From positions 1 to 64,000 of the forward strand of contig JACNKX010000067.1 in the NCBI GenBank assembly GCA_014381825.1: a stretch of DNA of 64,000 nucleotides, in the 5' to 3' direction. Source of the stretch: Planctomycetota bacterium. Its GTDB lineage: Bacteria; Planctomycetota; Planctomycetia; Pirellulales; Pirellulaceae. Below the pieces are notes generated by a model. It worked only from the letters and a program-made list of their open reading frames with translations, was not told where the DNA came from and ran no database searches. This document shows, piece by piece, positions 45,993 to 55,664 of the stretch (positions are counted from its first letter, which is position 1; each line of letters opens with the position of its first letter). Made by a program: the position numbers and the translations under genes.

Positions 45993-46826
45993 TCATAGTC
46001 GCGGAAACCACAAGCGTCGCGCGGTTTCGCCAAGAACTTGCGCGCGATCTTTTTCTTTCAGGGGAAGTTCCTCCGTAAAGATCTTCAAGTGTTCTGCGTA
46101 CGTAACCTTGGGTGTCCAAAGCACGTTGGGAAAGTTGCTCCCCCAGACGCAACGTTCGGGCCCGTAGGTATTGATGATCTTCATCGCTGCTGCGTGCAGG
46201 TCATTGCCTGGATAGCCGACCTCAGTGCCAGTGCTGATGAAATCCACTTTGGGATAAAGGTTCTTGTACTTGGAAAGTCGCAACACCTCACCGAGCTTCT
46301 TCTCGTACAGCGGGCCAGGCTTGAGGTCCATACAATGATCGAAGCCCACGATGATGTTGGGAAACTCCTTGAGGAGTTTCTCGGCGCTTTCGACCCATTT
46401 CAGATGCATGAGAAAGATGTCGACCGTCGCGCCAACCTCCGCGCAAGTCTTCCACAGCTCGCGCACTCCGGGATGATCGAAGGTCTTCCTATTGTTACCC
46501 GGCGTGCTGCGCAGGGTTGAGACACCAAAGTCGCGCACGTATTGCTCCATCAAGCCTGGGCTGTGTGGATCATCTGGGTCGAGAGTACAGACTCCCGAGA
46601 CCCAATCTGGATTCGCTTTCGTCGCATCGCAGACGTAGCGATTGTCATAGCCGTAGAAAGATACCGTCTGCACAGCCCGCACGGCGCTGACACCGCTGGC
46701 GAGACCGGTCTTTCGTAGATCGCTAATCGAGGCCTTGCCACCTGGCACGCGCAGAGGCTTGTCTTTGGGTTGGTAGCGATCTTCGTCAGGCGAGTAGATA
46801 TGTGCGTGACAGTCGATGATAAGCAT
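45993..46826 (-). CDS. Amidohydrolase-2 family metal-dependent hydrolase
   Basis: A 277-residue TIM-barrel hydrolase beginning MLIIDCHAHIYSPDEDRYQ, whose HxH is the first metal motif of the amidohydrolase-2 family. Later blocks GVCTLDPDDPHSPGLMEQYV, IIVGFDHCMDL and ERCVWGSNFPNVLW carry the strand-end His/Asp residues. The start at 46826 is chosen because MLIIDCHAH is the family's usual opening; the frame runs on to 46892 without similarity. Relatives include lactonases and decarboxylases; the substrate is unknown. There is no signal peptide, so it is cytoplasmic. Confidence 0.8.
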   Translation of the reverse strand: MLIIDCHAHIYSPDEDRYQPKDKPLRVPGGKASISDLRKTGLASGVSAVRAVQTVSFYGYDNRYVCDATKANPDWVSGVCTLDPDDPHSPGLMEQYVRDFGVSTLRSTPGNNRKTFDHPGVRELWKTCAEVGATVDIFLMHLKWVESAEKLLKEFPNIIVGFDHCMDLKPGPLYEKKLGEVLRLSKYKNLYPKVDFISTGTEVGYPGNDLHAAAMKIINTYGPERCVWGSNFPNVLWTPKVTYAEHLKIFTEELPLKEKDRAQVLGETARRLWFPRL

Positions 46827-46928
46827 GGGAAAGCCGTGCCTCGTCAAGTTGGCTGGAATCACATCGAGCGGCCTTGAACCATCGGTAGGCATTCTGCGGA
46901 CAGAGCGATCATCTTAACGAGTCCCTGG

Positions 46929-47291
46929 TCACGGAGGCGTCTTTATGTCAGCAGTTCGCCACAGCCGAATGGTTGTGTCGTTGGAAGCGGAAGCGAGCGC
47001 TCGTCCGTCGCCAGAGAATGCGAGCGACCAGACTCCGCCCGTGTGGCCTCGCAGCGTCGCGCGCTCCTCGCCGCTGGAAGGGTCCCACAGCTTGACCGTG
47101 TCTTCGGTGGAGAGATCGACATGGCTGCCACGCGAAGGACAGTCCACATCGCTCGTCCATGATTCATTGACGATCTCGATCGGGTTGTGACACTCTGGAC
47201 AACGAAGGTGCATGTGTGAGCGAATAGATCCAGGTTGTTGGGGCGGCGTCTTTCGTCCAACTTGGGCCGGGGTATCCTTATCGTAACGCAT
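46929..47291 (-). pseudogene. Collapsed kinase/WD40 gene: zinc-ribbon head joined to the last WD40 blades
   Basis: The 120-codon frame has two unrelated ends. Residues about 27-60 (HLRCPECHNPIEIVNESW, then DVDCPSRGSHVDL) are the zinc-ribbon head typical of planctomycete Ser/Thr kinases, but the fourth cysteine is Arg (CPSRG in place of CPSCG). Residues about 62-117 (TVKLWDPSSGEERATLRGH, GGVWSLAFSGDGRALASA, TTIRLWR) are the last one and a half blades of a WD40 propeller. The kinase domain, membrane helix and other blades are gone. A large in-frame deletion in a gene like the one at 15418-21066 explains this. It could still make a short protein, but with a broken zinc site. Confidence 0.65.
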
Positions 47292-47542
47292 CGGACTCGC
47301 GTTCGCTGGGCGTACTCAATGGACCCACCGCACGCTTCGCAATTGATCCATCAACTGCGGTCGATGTATCATGTTGCAGGCTGGACCAGCGAGTTTCTTG
47401 CGTCCAGCAGCTGGTCTTGAAGAAGAATCAGACGGCATGCTTGCCCCGAGCAAAGGAACTGAAATCTCGGGCAACTCATGCTGCTTCAAATTCGAAAGAT
47501 GTTGCCGGTGCCACGCATGTCGAAGCCGGGAGGCGACAGACG
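47292..47542. other. Upstream region of the glycan-degradation gene run
   Basis: About 250 bp before the first of nine + strand genes. The open frame of the first gene runs back to 47417 but looks non-coding there. No promoter hexamers or operator dyad could be picked with confidence. Confidence 0.3.
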
Positions 47543-48946
47543 ATGAAGCACAACTCATCTGAGTACAGTTCGGAAGGGCCGGTCAATCGCCGCGCGATGC
47601 TGGCGGGTTGCATCGCGGGAGCCGGATTGTTGCTGGCTCGTCGCGCTTCCTTCGCGCAGGCCGCCGCGTCGAATGAACGACTGAAGGTCACCGACATCGA
47701 AGCCCACGAGATCTCAGTGCCCTACGAAGACTGGATCGCTTACGAGCTGAACCACTTCTACGGGCCGACACGGCGTACGATCTACGTGGTCCGCACCAAC
47801 AGCGACTTGATTGGTTTGGGCGAGAGCGGTTCGCGGGAGCCGGACACCGTTCTGGCGAAATACATCGGTTCGAATCCTTTCGACTGGGTCGGCGACGAAA
47901 CCAGTCTAGGCTTGGGAATCGCCATGTACGATCTGATGGGGCAAGCAGCCAGGGTTCCCGCTTACAAGTTGTTCGGTCAGAAGTATCGGTCGTGGGTGCC
48001 GGCGGCGTCGTGGACCGTGTCGACGCATCCCAAACGGATGGCAACTGCGGTCCAGAAGTTTTCGGCGCGCGGCTATACGTGGATGAAGTACCACCTGTCT
48101 CCGTTTGAAAACGTGATCGATCAGATGGAAGCGATGCAAGCGGTCGCTCCCAAAGGCTTCAGAATTCACTATGACTTGACGATGGGTGGCACCGACGACC
48201 ACACCATTGAATTGCTGGGGAAGATCTCTAAGTATCCGATTGCCGGTTGCTTCGAAGACCCGCTGCCGGAAAAAGATATTGAGGGCTACGTCGAGTTACG
48301 GAAGAAGTGTCGGCTACCGATTTTGTATCATCACGCTCCATTGGGTGCCGGTTTCGAAACGCAGCGCCGCGCTGCGGACGGCTACATCTTGGGCCACGCA
48401 AAGATCGGTGACGCGATCCGCCGAGCCGGATTGTTTGCGCAGCTCGAACTTCCCTTCTCGCTGCAAAACGTCGGCGGCACCATCACACGAGCGATGACCG
48501 TTCACATGCAGGCGGCCTTCAAGACGGCGCATTTGCACTTCAACGGTGACACCGAAACGTGGAAAGCGGATGTCGTCAAGGAGCGGCTCGAACCGGTCAA
48601 CGGGCTGATCCGTGTGCCGGAACGTCCTGGACTGGGATTGACGCTCGATCGCGTCGAGTTGGAGCGATTGAAGAGTCTGAAGCTCCCGGAGCAGCCAAAG
48701 TGGATCATCAAGACCAAGTACGACAACGGCACGAGGATGTACAACATCGCGGATCCACACGACTCGTTGTTCATGGTCCGACCCGACAAACGACGCCTGA
48801 TCACGCTAAACTACGACGCTCCGCTCTCAACGGAGTACTGGGATCCGGACGGGACAACCGCGTTCCGCGACATGTTTCGACGTCTCGAAAAAGAAGGCAT
48901 GGTCCTGGAGCGACCTTCGTCTGTTCCGACCGCTCCGCAGAAGTGA
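47543..48946 (+). CDS. Exported enolase-superfamily enzyme (mandelate racemase/muconate-lactonising-like)
   Basis: A 467-residue protein with a twin-arginine leader (NRRAMLAGCIAGAGLLLARR) and an enolase-superfamily fold. The capping domain begins KVTDIEAHEISVPYEDW. In the barrel, Lys in TWMKYHLSPF stands at the usual general-base position, FRIHYDLTMGG gives the first metal Asp, and AGCFEDPLPE the Glu of the second metal strand. Relatives dehydrate or epimerise sugar acids. Export is unusual for this superfamily but common in planctomycetes. The ATG at 47543 has GGGAGG upstream. The BNR protein begins 8 bp after its stop, so they are cotranscribed. Confidence 0.75.
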   Translation: MKHNSSEYSSEGPVNRRAMLAGCIAGAGLLLARRASFAQAAASNERLKVTDIEAHEISVPYEDWIAYELNHFYGPTRRTIYVVRTNSDLIGLGESGSREPDTVLAKYIGSNPFDWVGDETSLGLGIAMYDLMGQAARVPAYKLFGQKYRSWVPAASWTVSTHPKRMATAVQKFSARGYTWMKYHLSPFENVIDQMEAMQAVAPKGFRIHYDLTMGGTDDHTIELLGKISKYPIAGCFEDPLPEKDIEGYVELRKKCRLPILYHHAPLGAGFETQRRAADGYILGHAKIGDAIRRAGLFAQLELPFSLQNVGGTITRAMTVHMQAAFKTAHLHFNGDTETWKADVVKERLEPVNGLIRVPERPGLGLTLDRVELERLKSLKLPEQPKWIIKTKYDNGTRMYNIADPHDSLFMVRPDKRRLITLNYDAPLSTEYWDPDGTTAFRDMFRRLEKEGMVLERPSSVPTAPQK

Positions 48947-48954
48947 GGATAACG

Positions 48955-51276
48955 ATGACAAAATGTGACTCCGGCTCATACGACATCACGCAACCCACCT
49001 CGCTGTCGCGGCTGGTACTGGCTGCTTTCTTGCTTTCCACACTCGTCGCGATAGCCAGCGCCGACGAATTCTCGGCCATCGACCACCATCGCCAAACAAT
49101 TTATCACTCGCCGCAGAAGCCGGGGTTTACGAGTTGGGTTGGTGCGTGGACGATGCCCGACGGCAGCTTGATGGTGAGCTTCACGCAGGCGACCGGTCCG
49201 GTTGCAGGTCGTTCGCGGGCACCCAAAGAAGTGCAACACCAACTGACATGGCCGCCGGCAGGCCGCCCCGGCTACGACATGACGGGGCTCGACATGCGCA
49301 ACGTCCATCTCCGCTCGATCGACGCGGGAAAGACGTGGCAGCAAGTCAGTGCCGACGCCTTCAAATCCTGCATGAACGGGATTACCGGCGAGGCGCAAAC
49401 GGCATTCCCGGATGGGACCATCGTCCGTGGGGTCTGGGGGTATTACCTGCCTTACAATTCCGAACTGCCCAAGACCGGATACCTGGAGCGATCGACCGAC
49501 CGCTCGAAAACCTGGGGCAAGCCCGAAGTGCTGCTGGACCCGAAGAAGTATTCGGCCTGGCCGAAGCGACTGCGCACCCTGCGCGACGGGCGGCTGCTCG
49601 CGATCGGCGGTGTGGCCCGCGTTCCGGCCAACAGCCGCACGCGGGCGGAATACAACGGTCTGTTCGAGCCGCTGCTGATGGTCTCAAGCGATCAGGGGAA
49701 GACCTGGAAGGGACCGATCACGGTCGTTCCCGCCGAGTATCGGGCCAAGTGGGGAGGCGAAGAGTTCGACGCGGCTGAATTGCCCAACGGCGATTTGCTG
49801 TGCGTCTTTCGGCGAGCCGATCCTGCAAAGGGCGGCCGGGAAGCACGCTGGCAGGGCGTGCTCAAGAAGTCGGGCGACACGTGGCTCACCGGCAAAGTCG
49901 AGCCGGCACCATTCCCCCACAGCGGACATCCCGACGTGCTGGCGACGCGCGAAGGACCAATTCTCCACGTCGCGACCAGCGGCATTCACGGGACGACGGA
50001 TGCGGGTCAGACTTGGCAGAAGCTCGACATCCCCGGAACGGCCTACTACCCCCGCGCCGTTCAAGCTGCCGATGGTCGCATCTTCGTCTTCGGTCATGTC
50101 GGGGGCGACAACGCGTACGGCTCGGTCGATCAATCGATCGTGATGGACTCGTTCCGCTTGGCGAGTCACGACATTGCCATTGTAAATCGCAAATCGCTGG
50201 CGACAGACAACGTCGCCTGCGAACGCATTCCGCTGGGAATGGCAGATGATTACAAGCCCTGTATCGCGAAGTTGCCCAGTGGTGAATTACTGCTAACTAC
50301 GTTTCATCAGCACAAACGAGACGGTAATAAAGTCATGGAGCAGATGCTGCTGTTTCGCTCGCCGGACGGCGGCCAAACCTGGTCGAAACCACAACCGCTC
50401 GATCTGCTCGGTCGCGAGCCGTATCTGACCGTGCTCAAGAACGGCACGGTCTTCATCACCGGCCACCTGCTCGCACAGGACGTGCGAAACGAGTGGGGTT
50501 ACACGACCGGCTTCCTGCATCGCTCAATCGATGGCGGCCAGACGTGGCAAGCGACCCGCGTCGAATCAGAAGAGATTAAACCGAAAGCCAGCAACCACAC
50601 GACGCGCAACGTGCTGGAACTGGCCGACGGCTCACTGTTGCTGGGCGTCGACTATGACGGTGGAGGTGGGCCGTATTTCGTCTGGCGATCGACCGACGGC
50701 GGCAAGACCTGGGACAAATCGCAGAAGTGCGAGCCCAAGGATTTCAAGAGTCGATACGGATTCTTCGGAGGCGAGACGTGGCTGTGGCAGGCGCGATCCG
50801 GAAAGGTTTGGGCGATGGTTCGAGTCGACAGCAACGAAATGCCGATCAAGGATCGCCCGATCAAAGCGGGCAACGATCAAGCCGATCACTTCATTTTGTT
50901 CTCGTCCGCGAATGGCGGAAAGACGTTCGACCGCATCCGTGACATTGGCGACTACGGCGAGATGTATATGTCGCTGCTGCGGTTGAGAGACAAGCGATTG
51001 TTGCTGACGTTTACGGTCCGCGATCTCAAGCCACCGCTCGGTGTGAGAGCGATCGCAGGCAGCGAAACCGACGACGGCTTCACGTTTGACTTCGCTCACG
51101 ACCGGTTGATGCTTGACGTACGCACTCCAATCGGCAAGTACCAGGGAGGCGGGTTCGGCCCGACTGTGCAACTCGACGATGGCACACTGGTCACGTCGTA
51201 CTCTTACCGCGGCGAGGACGACAAGACGCATCTGGAAGTTGTGCGATGGAATCTGCCAGCGGCGAAAAGTCCGTGA
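48955..51276 (+). CDS. Secreted BNR-repeat (sialidase-fold) protein
   Basis: A 773-residue exported protein with a leader (LVLAAFLLSTLVAIASA) and at least six Asp-box (BNR) repeats: SSDQGKTWKGP, TTDAGQTWQKL, RSPDGGQTWSKP, RSIDGGQTWQAT, RSTDGGKTWDKS and SSANGGKTFDRI. Asp-boxes mark the sialidase beta-propeller, here probably duplicated given the length. A clear R-I-P arginine motif at the start is not visible, so true sialidase activity is less certain than for the paralogue at 52926. The ATG follows GAGGATAACG; the longer frame to 48559 is an overlap with the upstream gene. Confidence 0.75.
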   Translation: MTKCDSGSYDITQPTSLSRLVLAAFLLSTLVAIASADEFSAIDHHRQTIYHSPQKPGFTSWVGAWTMPDGSLMVSFTQATGPVAGRSRAPKEVQHQLTWPPAGRPGYDMTGLDMRNVHLRSIDAGKTWQQVSADAFKSCMNGITGEAQTAFPDGTIVRGVWGYYLPYNSELPKTGYLERSTDRSKTWGKPEVLLDPKKYSAWPKRLRTLRDGRLLAIGGVARVPANSRTRAEYNGLFEPLLMVSSDQGKTWKGPITVVPAEYRAKWGGEEFDAAELPNGDLLCVFRRADPAKGGREARWQGVLKKSGDTWLTGKVEPAPFPHSGHPDVLATREGPILHVATSGIHGTTDAGQTWQKLDIPGTAYYPRAVQAADGRIFVFGHVGGDNAYGSVDQSIVMDSFRLASHDIAIVNRKSLATDNVACERIPLGMADDYKPCIAKLPSGELLLTTFHQHKRDGNKVMEQMLLFRSPDGGQTWSKPQPLDLLGREPYLTVLKNGTVFITGHLLAQDVRNEWGYTTGFLHRSIDGGQTWQATRVESEEIKPKASNHTTRNVLELADGSLLLGVDYDGGGGPYFVWRSTDGGKTWDKSQKCEPKDFKSRYGFFGGETWLWQARSGKVWAMVRVDSNEMPIKDRPIKAGNDQADHFILFSSANGGKTFDRIRDIGDYGEMYMSLLRLRDKRLLLTFTVRDLKPPLGVRAIAGSETDDGFTFDFAHDRLMLDVRTPIGKYQGGGFGPTVQLDDGTLVTSYSYRGEDDKTHLEVVRWNLPAAKSP

Positions 51277-51404
51277 GATGATCGGGGGAGCCGTTTAATC
51301 TGTGTAGCGTGCAACGCGTCGCTGGCAATCTCGCTCCGGCATCGTCACACTAGATGCGTGCATGACGCCTGCTCATTCACGCCGTTACGACGCGAGAATC
51401 AACT

Positions 51405-52892
51405 ATGACCATCACACGACGCGAATTACTAAAGGGAATCGGAAGTTTGGGCTTGGTCGCCAGGGTCTCGCCGCTCGTCGCGAACGACGCCCCAGTGCTG
51501 GTAGATACTCCCCGCTTGATCGGCTCGAGCAAAGTGATGCTCGTCGATCACGAGTTCATCGCAAAGTCAGGCGGCGTGCGGCTGAAGCTGCATCCTCCGC
51601 GAAAGACCGGCGAACGGCTCATCGAGTCGCAGCACACGTGGGAGAGTGCCACGCTGAACTGGTTCAGCGTACTACGCGACGGGGACCGATATCGAATGTG
51701 GTACGAGTGCTACGACGTCGAGGGCTGGCCGACGGCGGATGACACTTCGTTCTGTTACGCCGAATCGACCGACGGCATCCGCTGGACCAAGCCCCAGCTT
51801 GGACTGGTTTCCTATCGCGGCAACAAAGACAACAACATCCTGTTTCGACAGGTCGGCGAAGGTAAGCATCGCTCGCGCGTGCATGGAAGTGGTGTGTTCA
51901 TCGACCCCTCGGTCCCGCCGGAAGCTCGCTATAAGTGCGTTTCTCAGGGACTGTTCCAGGGCATCGGGGATCGACCGCACTACGTCGCTGGGATGACCTC
52001 GCGGGACGGACTGCGTTGGACGCGCACGCCTCAGCCAATCTGCCCGGTCTTTGTCGACAGCCAATACTCGGGATTCTGGGACTTACAGCAGCAGCGCTAT
52101 GTAATTGTCGGACGCGTGTCCGGACGAGGCGGACGCGCGATCGGTCGATCCACCAGCGTTCACTTCGATCGGTTCGCGCCGTTCACGCGAGTGCTGGAGA
52201 CGGACGAGCATGACCCGCCCGAATCGGACCTCTACAATCCCGCGTGCCAGCAGTATCCAGGTTCGCCGGGACTGTATCTGATGTTTCCAAGCCTGTTCCG
52301 CCACCGGGAAGACTCGTTAGATATTCGACTCGCCGTCAGCCGAGACGGTGTGAAGTGGACGCGACCGGATCGCGAGACTTCTTTCATTCCGCTCGGCCAG
52401 CCCTTGGACTTTGACGGCGGGTCGCTCTACATGGGTAACGGCGGCTGCCTGCGCACCGGAAACGAGCTTTCCTTTTACTTCAGCGGCTCGACACTCAAAC
52501 ATGGCGAGGTGGGGTTGGAGAATTTGACGGATCCAAAGAAACGTCGAGTCATCAGTCGAGCGGTGGCGCGCCCCGATCGACTCGTTTCCGTGACAGCGGG
52601 AAAAACTGGCGGTCGATTCGAAACGCCTCTGATCCGGTTCGCCGGGGACCGGCTGGTCGTGAATGCGTCGGCTCGCCCCGGGGGAGACGTTCGCGTCGGT
52701 CTGCTGGACGCCGAAGGTCGCCCGATTCCGGGACGTGGCGTCACTGAGTGTGCTGTGCGGTCGGACGACAAAGAGTCGTGGACTGTGTCGTGGGCCGACG
52801 GCCCTGGCGTGGCAAGATTGTCCGAGCAATCGATCCGGTTGCGGATCGAGCTGCGAGACGCTGATGTGTTTGGGTTTCAGTTCGAGGGTTAG
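51405..52892 (+). CDS. Exported glycoside-hydrolase-family-32/43-like propeller protein
   Basis: A 495-residue protein starting MTITRRELLKGIGSLGLVAR, a twin-arginine leader. The mature part looks like a five-bladed propeller of the GH32/GH43 type: YRMWYECYDVEG, CYAESTDGIRWTKPQLGL, SRDGLRWTRTPQP, SRDGVKWTRPDRE, and a C-terminal beta-sandwich (DRLVVNASARPGGDVRV). Planctomycetes have many such proteins, generally of unassigned substrate. Position between two BNR proteins suggests a role in the same glycan breakdown. The catalytic acid residues cannot be fixed by eye. Confidence 0.65.
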   Translation: MTITRRELLKGIGSLGLVARVSPLVANDAPVLVDTPRLIGSSKVMLVDHEFIAKSGGVRLKLHPPRKTGERLIESQHTWESATLNWFSVLRDGDRYRMWYECYDVEGWPTADDTSFCYAESTDGIRWTKPQLGLVSYRGNKDNNILFRQVGEGKHRSRVHGSGVFIDPSVPPEARYKCVSQGLFQGIGDRPHYVAGMTSRDGLRWTRTPQPICPVFVDSQYSGFWDLQQQRYVIVGRVSGRGGRAIGRSTSVHFDRFAPFTRVLETDEHDPPESDLYNPACQQYPGSPGLYLMFPSLFRHREDSLDIRLAVSRDGVKWTRPDRETSFIPLGQPLDFDGGSLYMGNGGCLRTGNELSFYFSGSTLKHGEVGLENLTDPKKRRVISRAVARPDRLVSVTAGKTGGRFETPLIRFAGDRLVVNASARPGGDVRVGLLDAEGRPIPGRGVTECAVRSDDKESWTVSWADGPGVARLSEQSIRLRIELRDADVFGFQFEG

Positions 52893-52925
52893 CTATTGTC
52901 CAACAACGGAGGCCAAAGAAATTCA

Positions 52926-54551
52926 ATGACAACATCTCTATGTCTATCGCGGCGCGATGTTCTGCTGGCGACCACCGCTCTTGTTGCAGCAACCATCCTG
53001 TTAGTCTGCGACGTGTCCGCCGCAGAACCGGCCACAGTCAAAGGGCTGACGGCCGTTTCGTCGCAGCCCGTGCATCCGATCTTGATTCGGAAGGAGCATG
53101 GCCCGCTCACGCGTGTGGTCGTGATGGTCGATAATGACGTCGATGCTCTCGCGAAGTCTTTCGTCTTTAAGCTCGATGGTACTGACGACCTCGGAGATCT
53201 CGAGTCGCTCGCGCTGTATGCGACCGGTGACAAGGACGAGTTCTCGCCAGCGACGCAGATCGGAGAGCGCGTAAAGCCCGCCAAGGATGTGACGTTTCTG
53301 GCCGGACGAACGCTCAGCGCCGGCAAGAATGTTTTCTGGTTGTCGTGCAAGTTGATGCCGAAGGCCGACTTGTCGCATCGAGTCGCAGCGACTTGTGGCT
53401 CGATTGAAACGTCGGTCGGCACGCTGACGCCGCGCGATGATTCGCCCGACGCACGGCATCGGATCGGCGTCGCGCTTCGCAGACACAACGACGACAATGT
53501 TCATACGTATCGCATTCCCGCGCTGACGACGTCGCGAAAAGGGACGCTGCTCTGCGTCTACGACATGCGGCGGCGAATGGGACGCGATCTGCAGGAAGAC
53601 ATCGATATTGGCCTCAGCCGCAGTACCGATGGCGGACGAAACTGGGAACCGGTTCGCGTCATCATGGATATGGGCGAGTTCGGTGGTCTGCCCCAAGAAC
53701 AGAACGGTTGCAGCGATCCGGGGATCATCGTCGATCACCAAACTGGTGAAATCTTTTGTTTCGCTGTCTGGATGAATGGAAAACCAGGCAAGCACCAATG
53801 GAGCGATGATGGCTCGGAGCCTGGCTTTGAAATCGGCAAGGCGGCTCAATTCCTGATGGTCCGGTCGAAGGATGATGGCCTCACGTGGTCAAAGCCAGAG
53901 AACCTGACTCGCAAGCTCAAGAAAGAGGCGTGGTGGCTGCTCGCCCCATCGCCGCAGCAAGGCATCAACCTGCCGGATGGCACGTTAGTGATGCCAGTGG
54001 AGGGTCGCGACGGTCGAGCCGCCGCCGCCACGTTCGCGACAATCATGATCAGTCGTGACCATGGGACCAGTTGGACGGTTGCAGAGCCTGCTTATAGCGG
54101 CGGCAATGAGTGTCAGGCGGCCCAACTCGGAGATGGCTCGATTATGCTCAACATGCGCAACGATCACGAACGCTTCCGCGCCGTGTTCGTCACCAAGGAC
54201 CTCGGTCAGACGTGGCAGCCGCACGAAACCAATCGCAGTACGCTGATCGAACCAAACTGCAACGGCAGCCTGCTGCGTGTCGATTACAAACGCGCGGATG
54301 AAAAGAAACACGTGCTGCTGTTTGCGAATCCACACACACAGAAGGGGCGAACGCACCACACAATCCAAGTTAGCTTCGATGACGGCCGGACATGGCCCAA
54401 GTCGCATCACTTGCTGCTTGACGAAGGCCGCGGGGCGGGTTACCCGAGCTTGACTCGCGTTGATGATTCTCATGTCGGTATTGTCTACGAAGGAAGTCAG
54501 TCGCATCTGGTGTTCGAGAGATTCTTGCTGGATAATCTGCTTCACCCATGA
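52926..54551 (+). CDS. Secreted exo-alpha-sialidase (GH33-type)
   Basis: A 541-residue exported protein. The leader is SRRDVLLATTALVAATILLV. Near residue 194 the arginine-triad motif appears as HTYRIPALTTS (the F/Y-R-I-P motif of sialidases), preceded by an N-terminal beta-sandwich of the BNR-assisting type. Asp-boxes follow: RSTDGGRNWEP, RSKDDGLTWSKP, SRDHGTSWTV, FDDGRTWPKS. QEQNGCSDPGIIVD and EPNCNGSLLRVDY fit the catalytic Glu/Tyr/Arg region. The product would release terminal sialic acid or a related nonulosonic acid from glycans. The start at 52926 is preferred to a TTG at 52896; GGAGG lies 12 nt upstream. Confidence 0.8.
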   Translation: MTTSLCLSRRDVLLATTALVAATILLVCDVSAAEPATVKGLTAVSSQPVHPILIRKEHGPLTRVVVMVDNDVDALAKSFVFKLDGTDDLGDLESLALYATGDKDEFSPATQIGERVKPAKDVTFLAGRTLSAGKNVFWLSCKLMPKADLSHRVAATCGSIETSVGTLTPRDDSPDARHRIGVALRRHNDDNVHTYRIPALTTSRKGTLLCVYDMRRRMGRDLQEDIDIGLSRSTDGGRNWEPVRVIMDMGEFGGLPQEQNGCSDPGIIVDHQTGEIFCFAVWMNGKPGKHQWSDDGSEPGFEIGKAAQFLMVRSKDDGLTWSKPENLTRKLKKEAWWLLAPSPQQGINLPDGTLVMPVEGRDGRAAAATFATIMISRDHGTSWTVAEPAYSGGNECQAAQLGDGSIMLNMRNDHERFRAVFVTKDLGQTWQPHETNRSTLIEPNCNGSLLRVDYKRADEKKHVLLFANPHTQKGRTHHTIQVSFDDGRTWPKSHHLLLDEGRGAGYPSLTRVDDSHVGIVYEGSQSHLVFERFLLDNLLHP

Positions 54552-54572
54552 CCCCGAACAGAGGAGACAGCG

Positions 54573-55610
54573 ATGGAATCTATCGGCATCGGAATGATCG
54601 GCAGCGGCTTCATGGGATTGACCTACAGTGAAGTCGTAAGCAGTCATGCGAAAGGCTGTCGCTTGGCCGCGATCACGGGTGGCAAGCGGGCGGAGAAGTT
54701 GGCGACCGACTACGATGTGGCTTACGAGTCGTCGGTCGAGTCGCTGTTGGCTCGCGCGGATGTCGCGGCCGTCGTGTTGGCGACGCCGGATCAGGATCGG
54801 CCTCGGTTGACTCGGTTGGCAGCGGCGGCAGGCAAGCATGTTCTGGCGGAGAAGCCGATGGCTCCGACGGTCGCCGAATGTGATCAGATGATTGCCGATT
54901 GCTCAGCGGCGGGGGTGAATCTGGCCGTTGTGAAGACCGAGCGGTTTCGTAAAATCACGCAGCGCGCGAAGCAACTGATCGATGATGGAACGATCGGTCC
55001 GATTCGCATGATGCGCACCGTGTCGGCGTTCCCGCTGCCGCTGACCAAGCAATTATTCGAAGAGCGACCGTGGATGGCCGATCTCCGCAGCGGCGGGTTG
55101 TTCATGGGGATGGCGTCGCACAACACCGACTTCCTGCGGTGGCTGACGGGACGCAACGCCGTGAAGGTGTTTGCTCAGGCGACAACGTTCAGCGACATCG
55201 CTGCTCCCTCCCAGTCGGTTATGGCCCAGATTGAATTCGAGGACGGCATCATGGCTCACATGTGGATCACGACCGAGCTTCCCTCGCCAAGCCTTCCGAG
55301 CAGCGAAGTGCGATTTCAAGTCTTCGGCCGCGATGCGATGTTCGATCTGGAGAACTTTGAGTTCCTCGAACTTGGCAAAGGGGACAAGTGGGAACGCATC
55401 TACACGCCGGAGCGGTTCGACTATCTTAAAGAACCAAAGTCCCCGATCCGGCTGTTTCCGCACGTCGGCGTGATCCAAGAGTTTGTCGATAGCATCCGTG
55501 AGCAGCGTGCTCCTCATGTCGGTGGAGCCGAAGGCCGTGCCGCCGTTGAGATTTGCGAGGCGTGTTTGATCTCAGCTCGAACCGGAGAAGCGGTGAAGTT
55601 GCCGCTGTGA
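54573..55610 (+). CDS. Gfo/Idh/MocA-family oxidoreductase
   Basis: A 345-residue cytoplasmic dehydrogenase. The Rossmann motif is GIGMIGSGFMGLTY and the family's catalytic block is LAEKPMAPTVAECDQMI with the conserved E-K-P. The C-terminal domain includes SGGLFMGMASHNTDFLRWL, where the His is the usual catalytic residue. These enzymes oxidise or epimerise sugars and cyclitols with NAD(P). GAGGAG precedes the ATG. It lies 22 bp after the sialidase gene, so it probably processes the released sugar. Confidence 0.85.
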   Translation: MESIGIGMIGSGFMGLTYSEVVSSHAKGCRLAAITGGKRAEKLATDYDVAYESSVESLLARADVAAVVLATPDQDRPRLTRLAAAAGKHVLAEKPMAPTVAECDQMIADCSAAGVNLAVVKTERFRKITQRAKQLIDDGTIGPIRMMRTVSAFPLPLTKQLFEERPWMADLRSGGLFMGMASHNTDFLRWLTGRNAVKVFAQATTFSDIAAPSQSVMAQIEFEDGIMAHMWITTELPSPSLPSSEVRFQVFGRDAMFDLENFEFLELGKGDKWERIYTPERFDYLKEPKSPIRLFPHVGVIQEFVDSIREQRAPHVGGAEGRAAVEICEACLISARTGEAVKLPL

Positions 55611-55664
55611 GTTGTCTCCGTCGCTTCACATTCGCCCGGAGCGTGGGCACGACAAAGGCCAATC

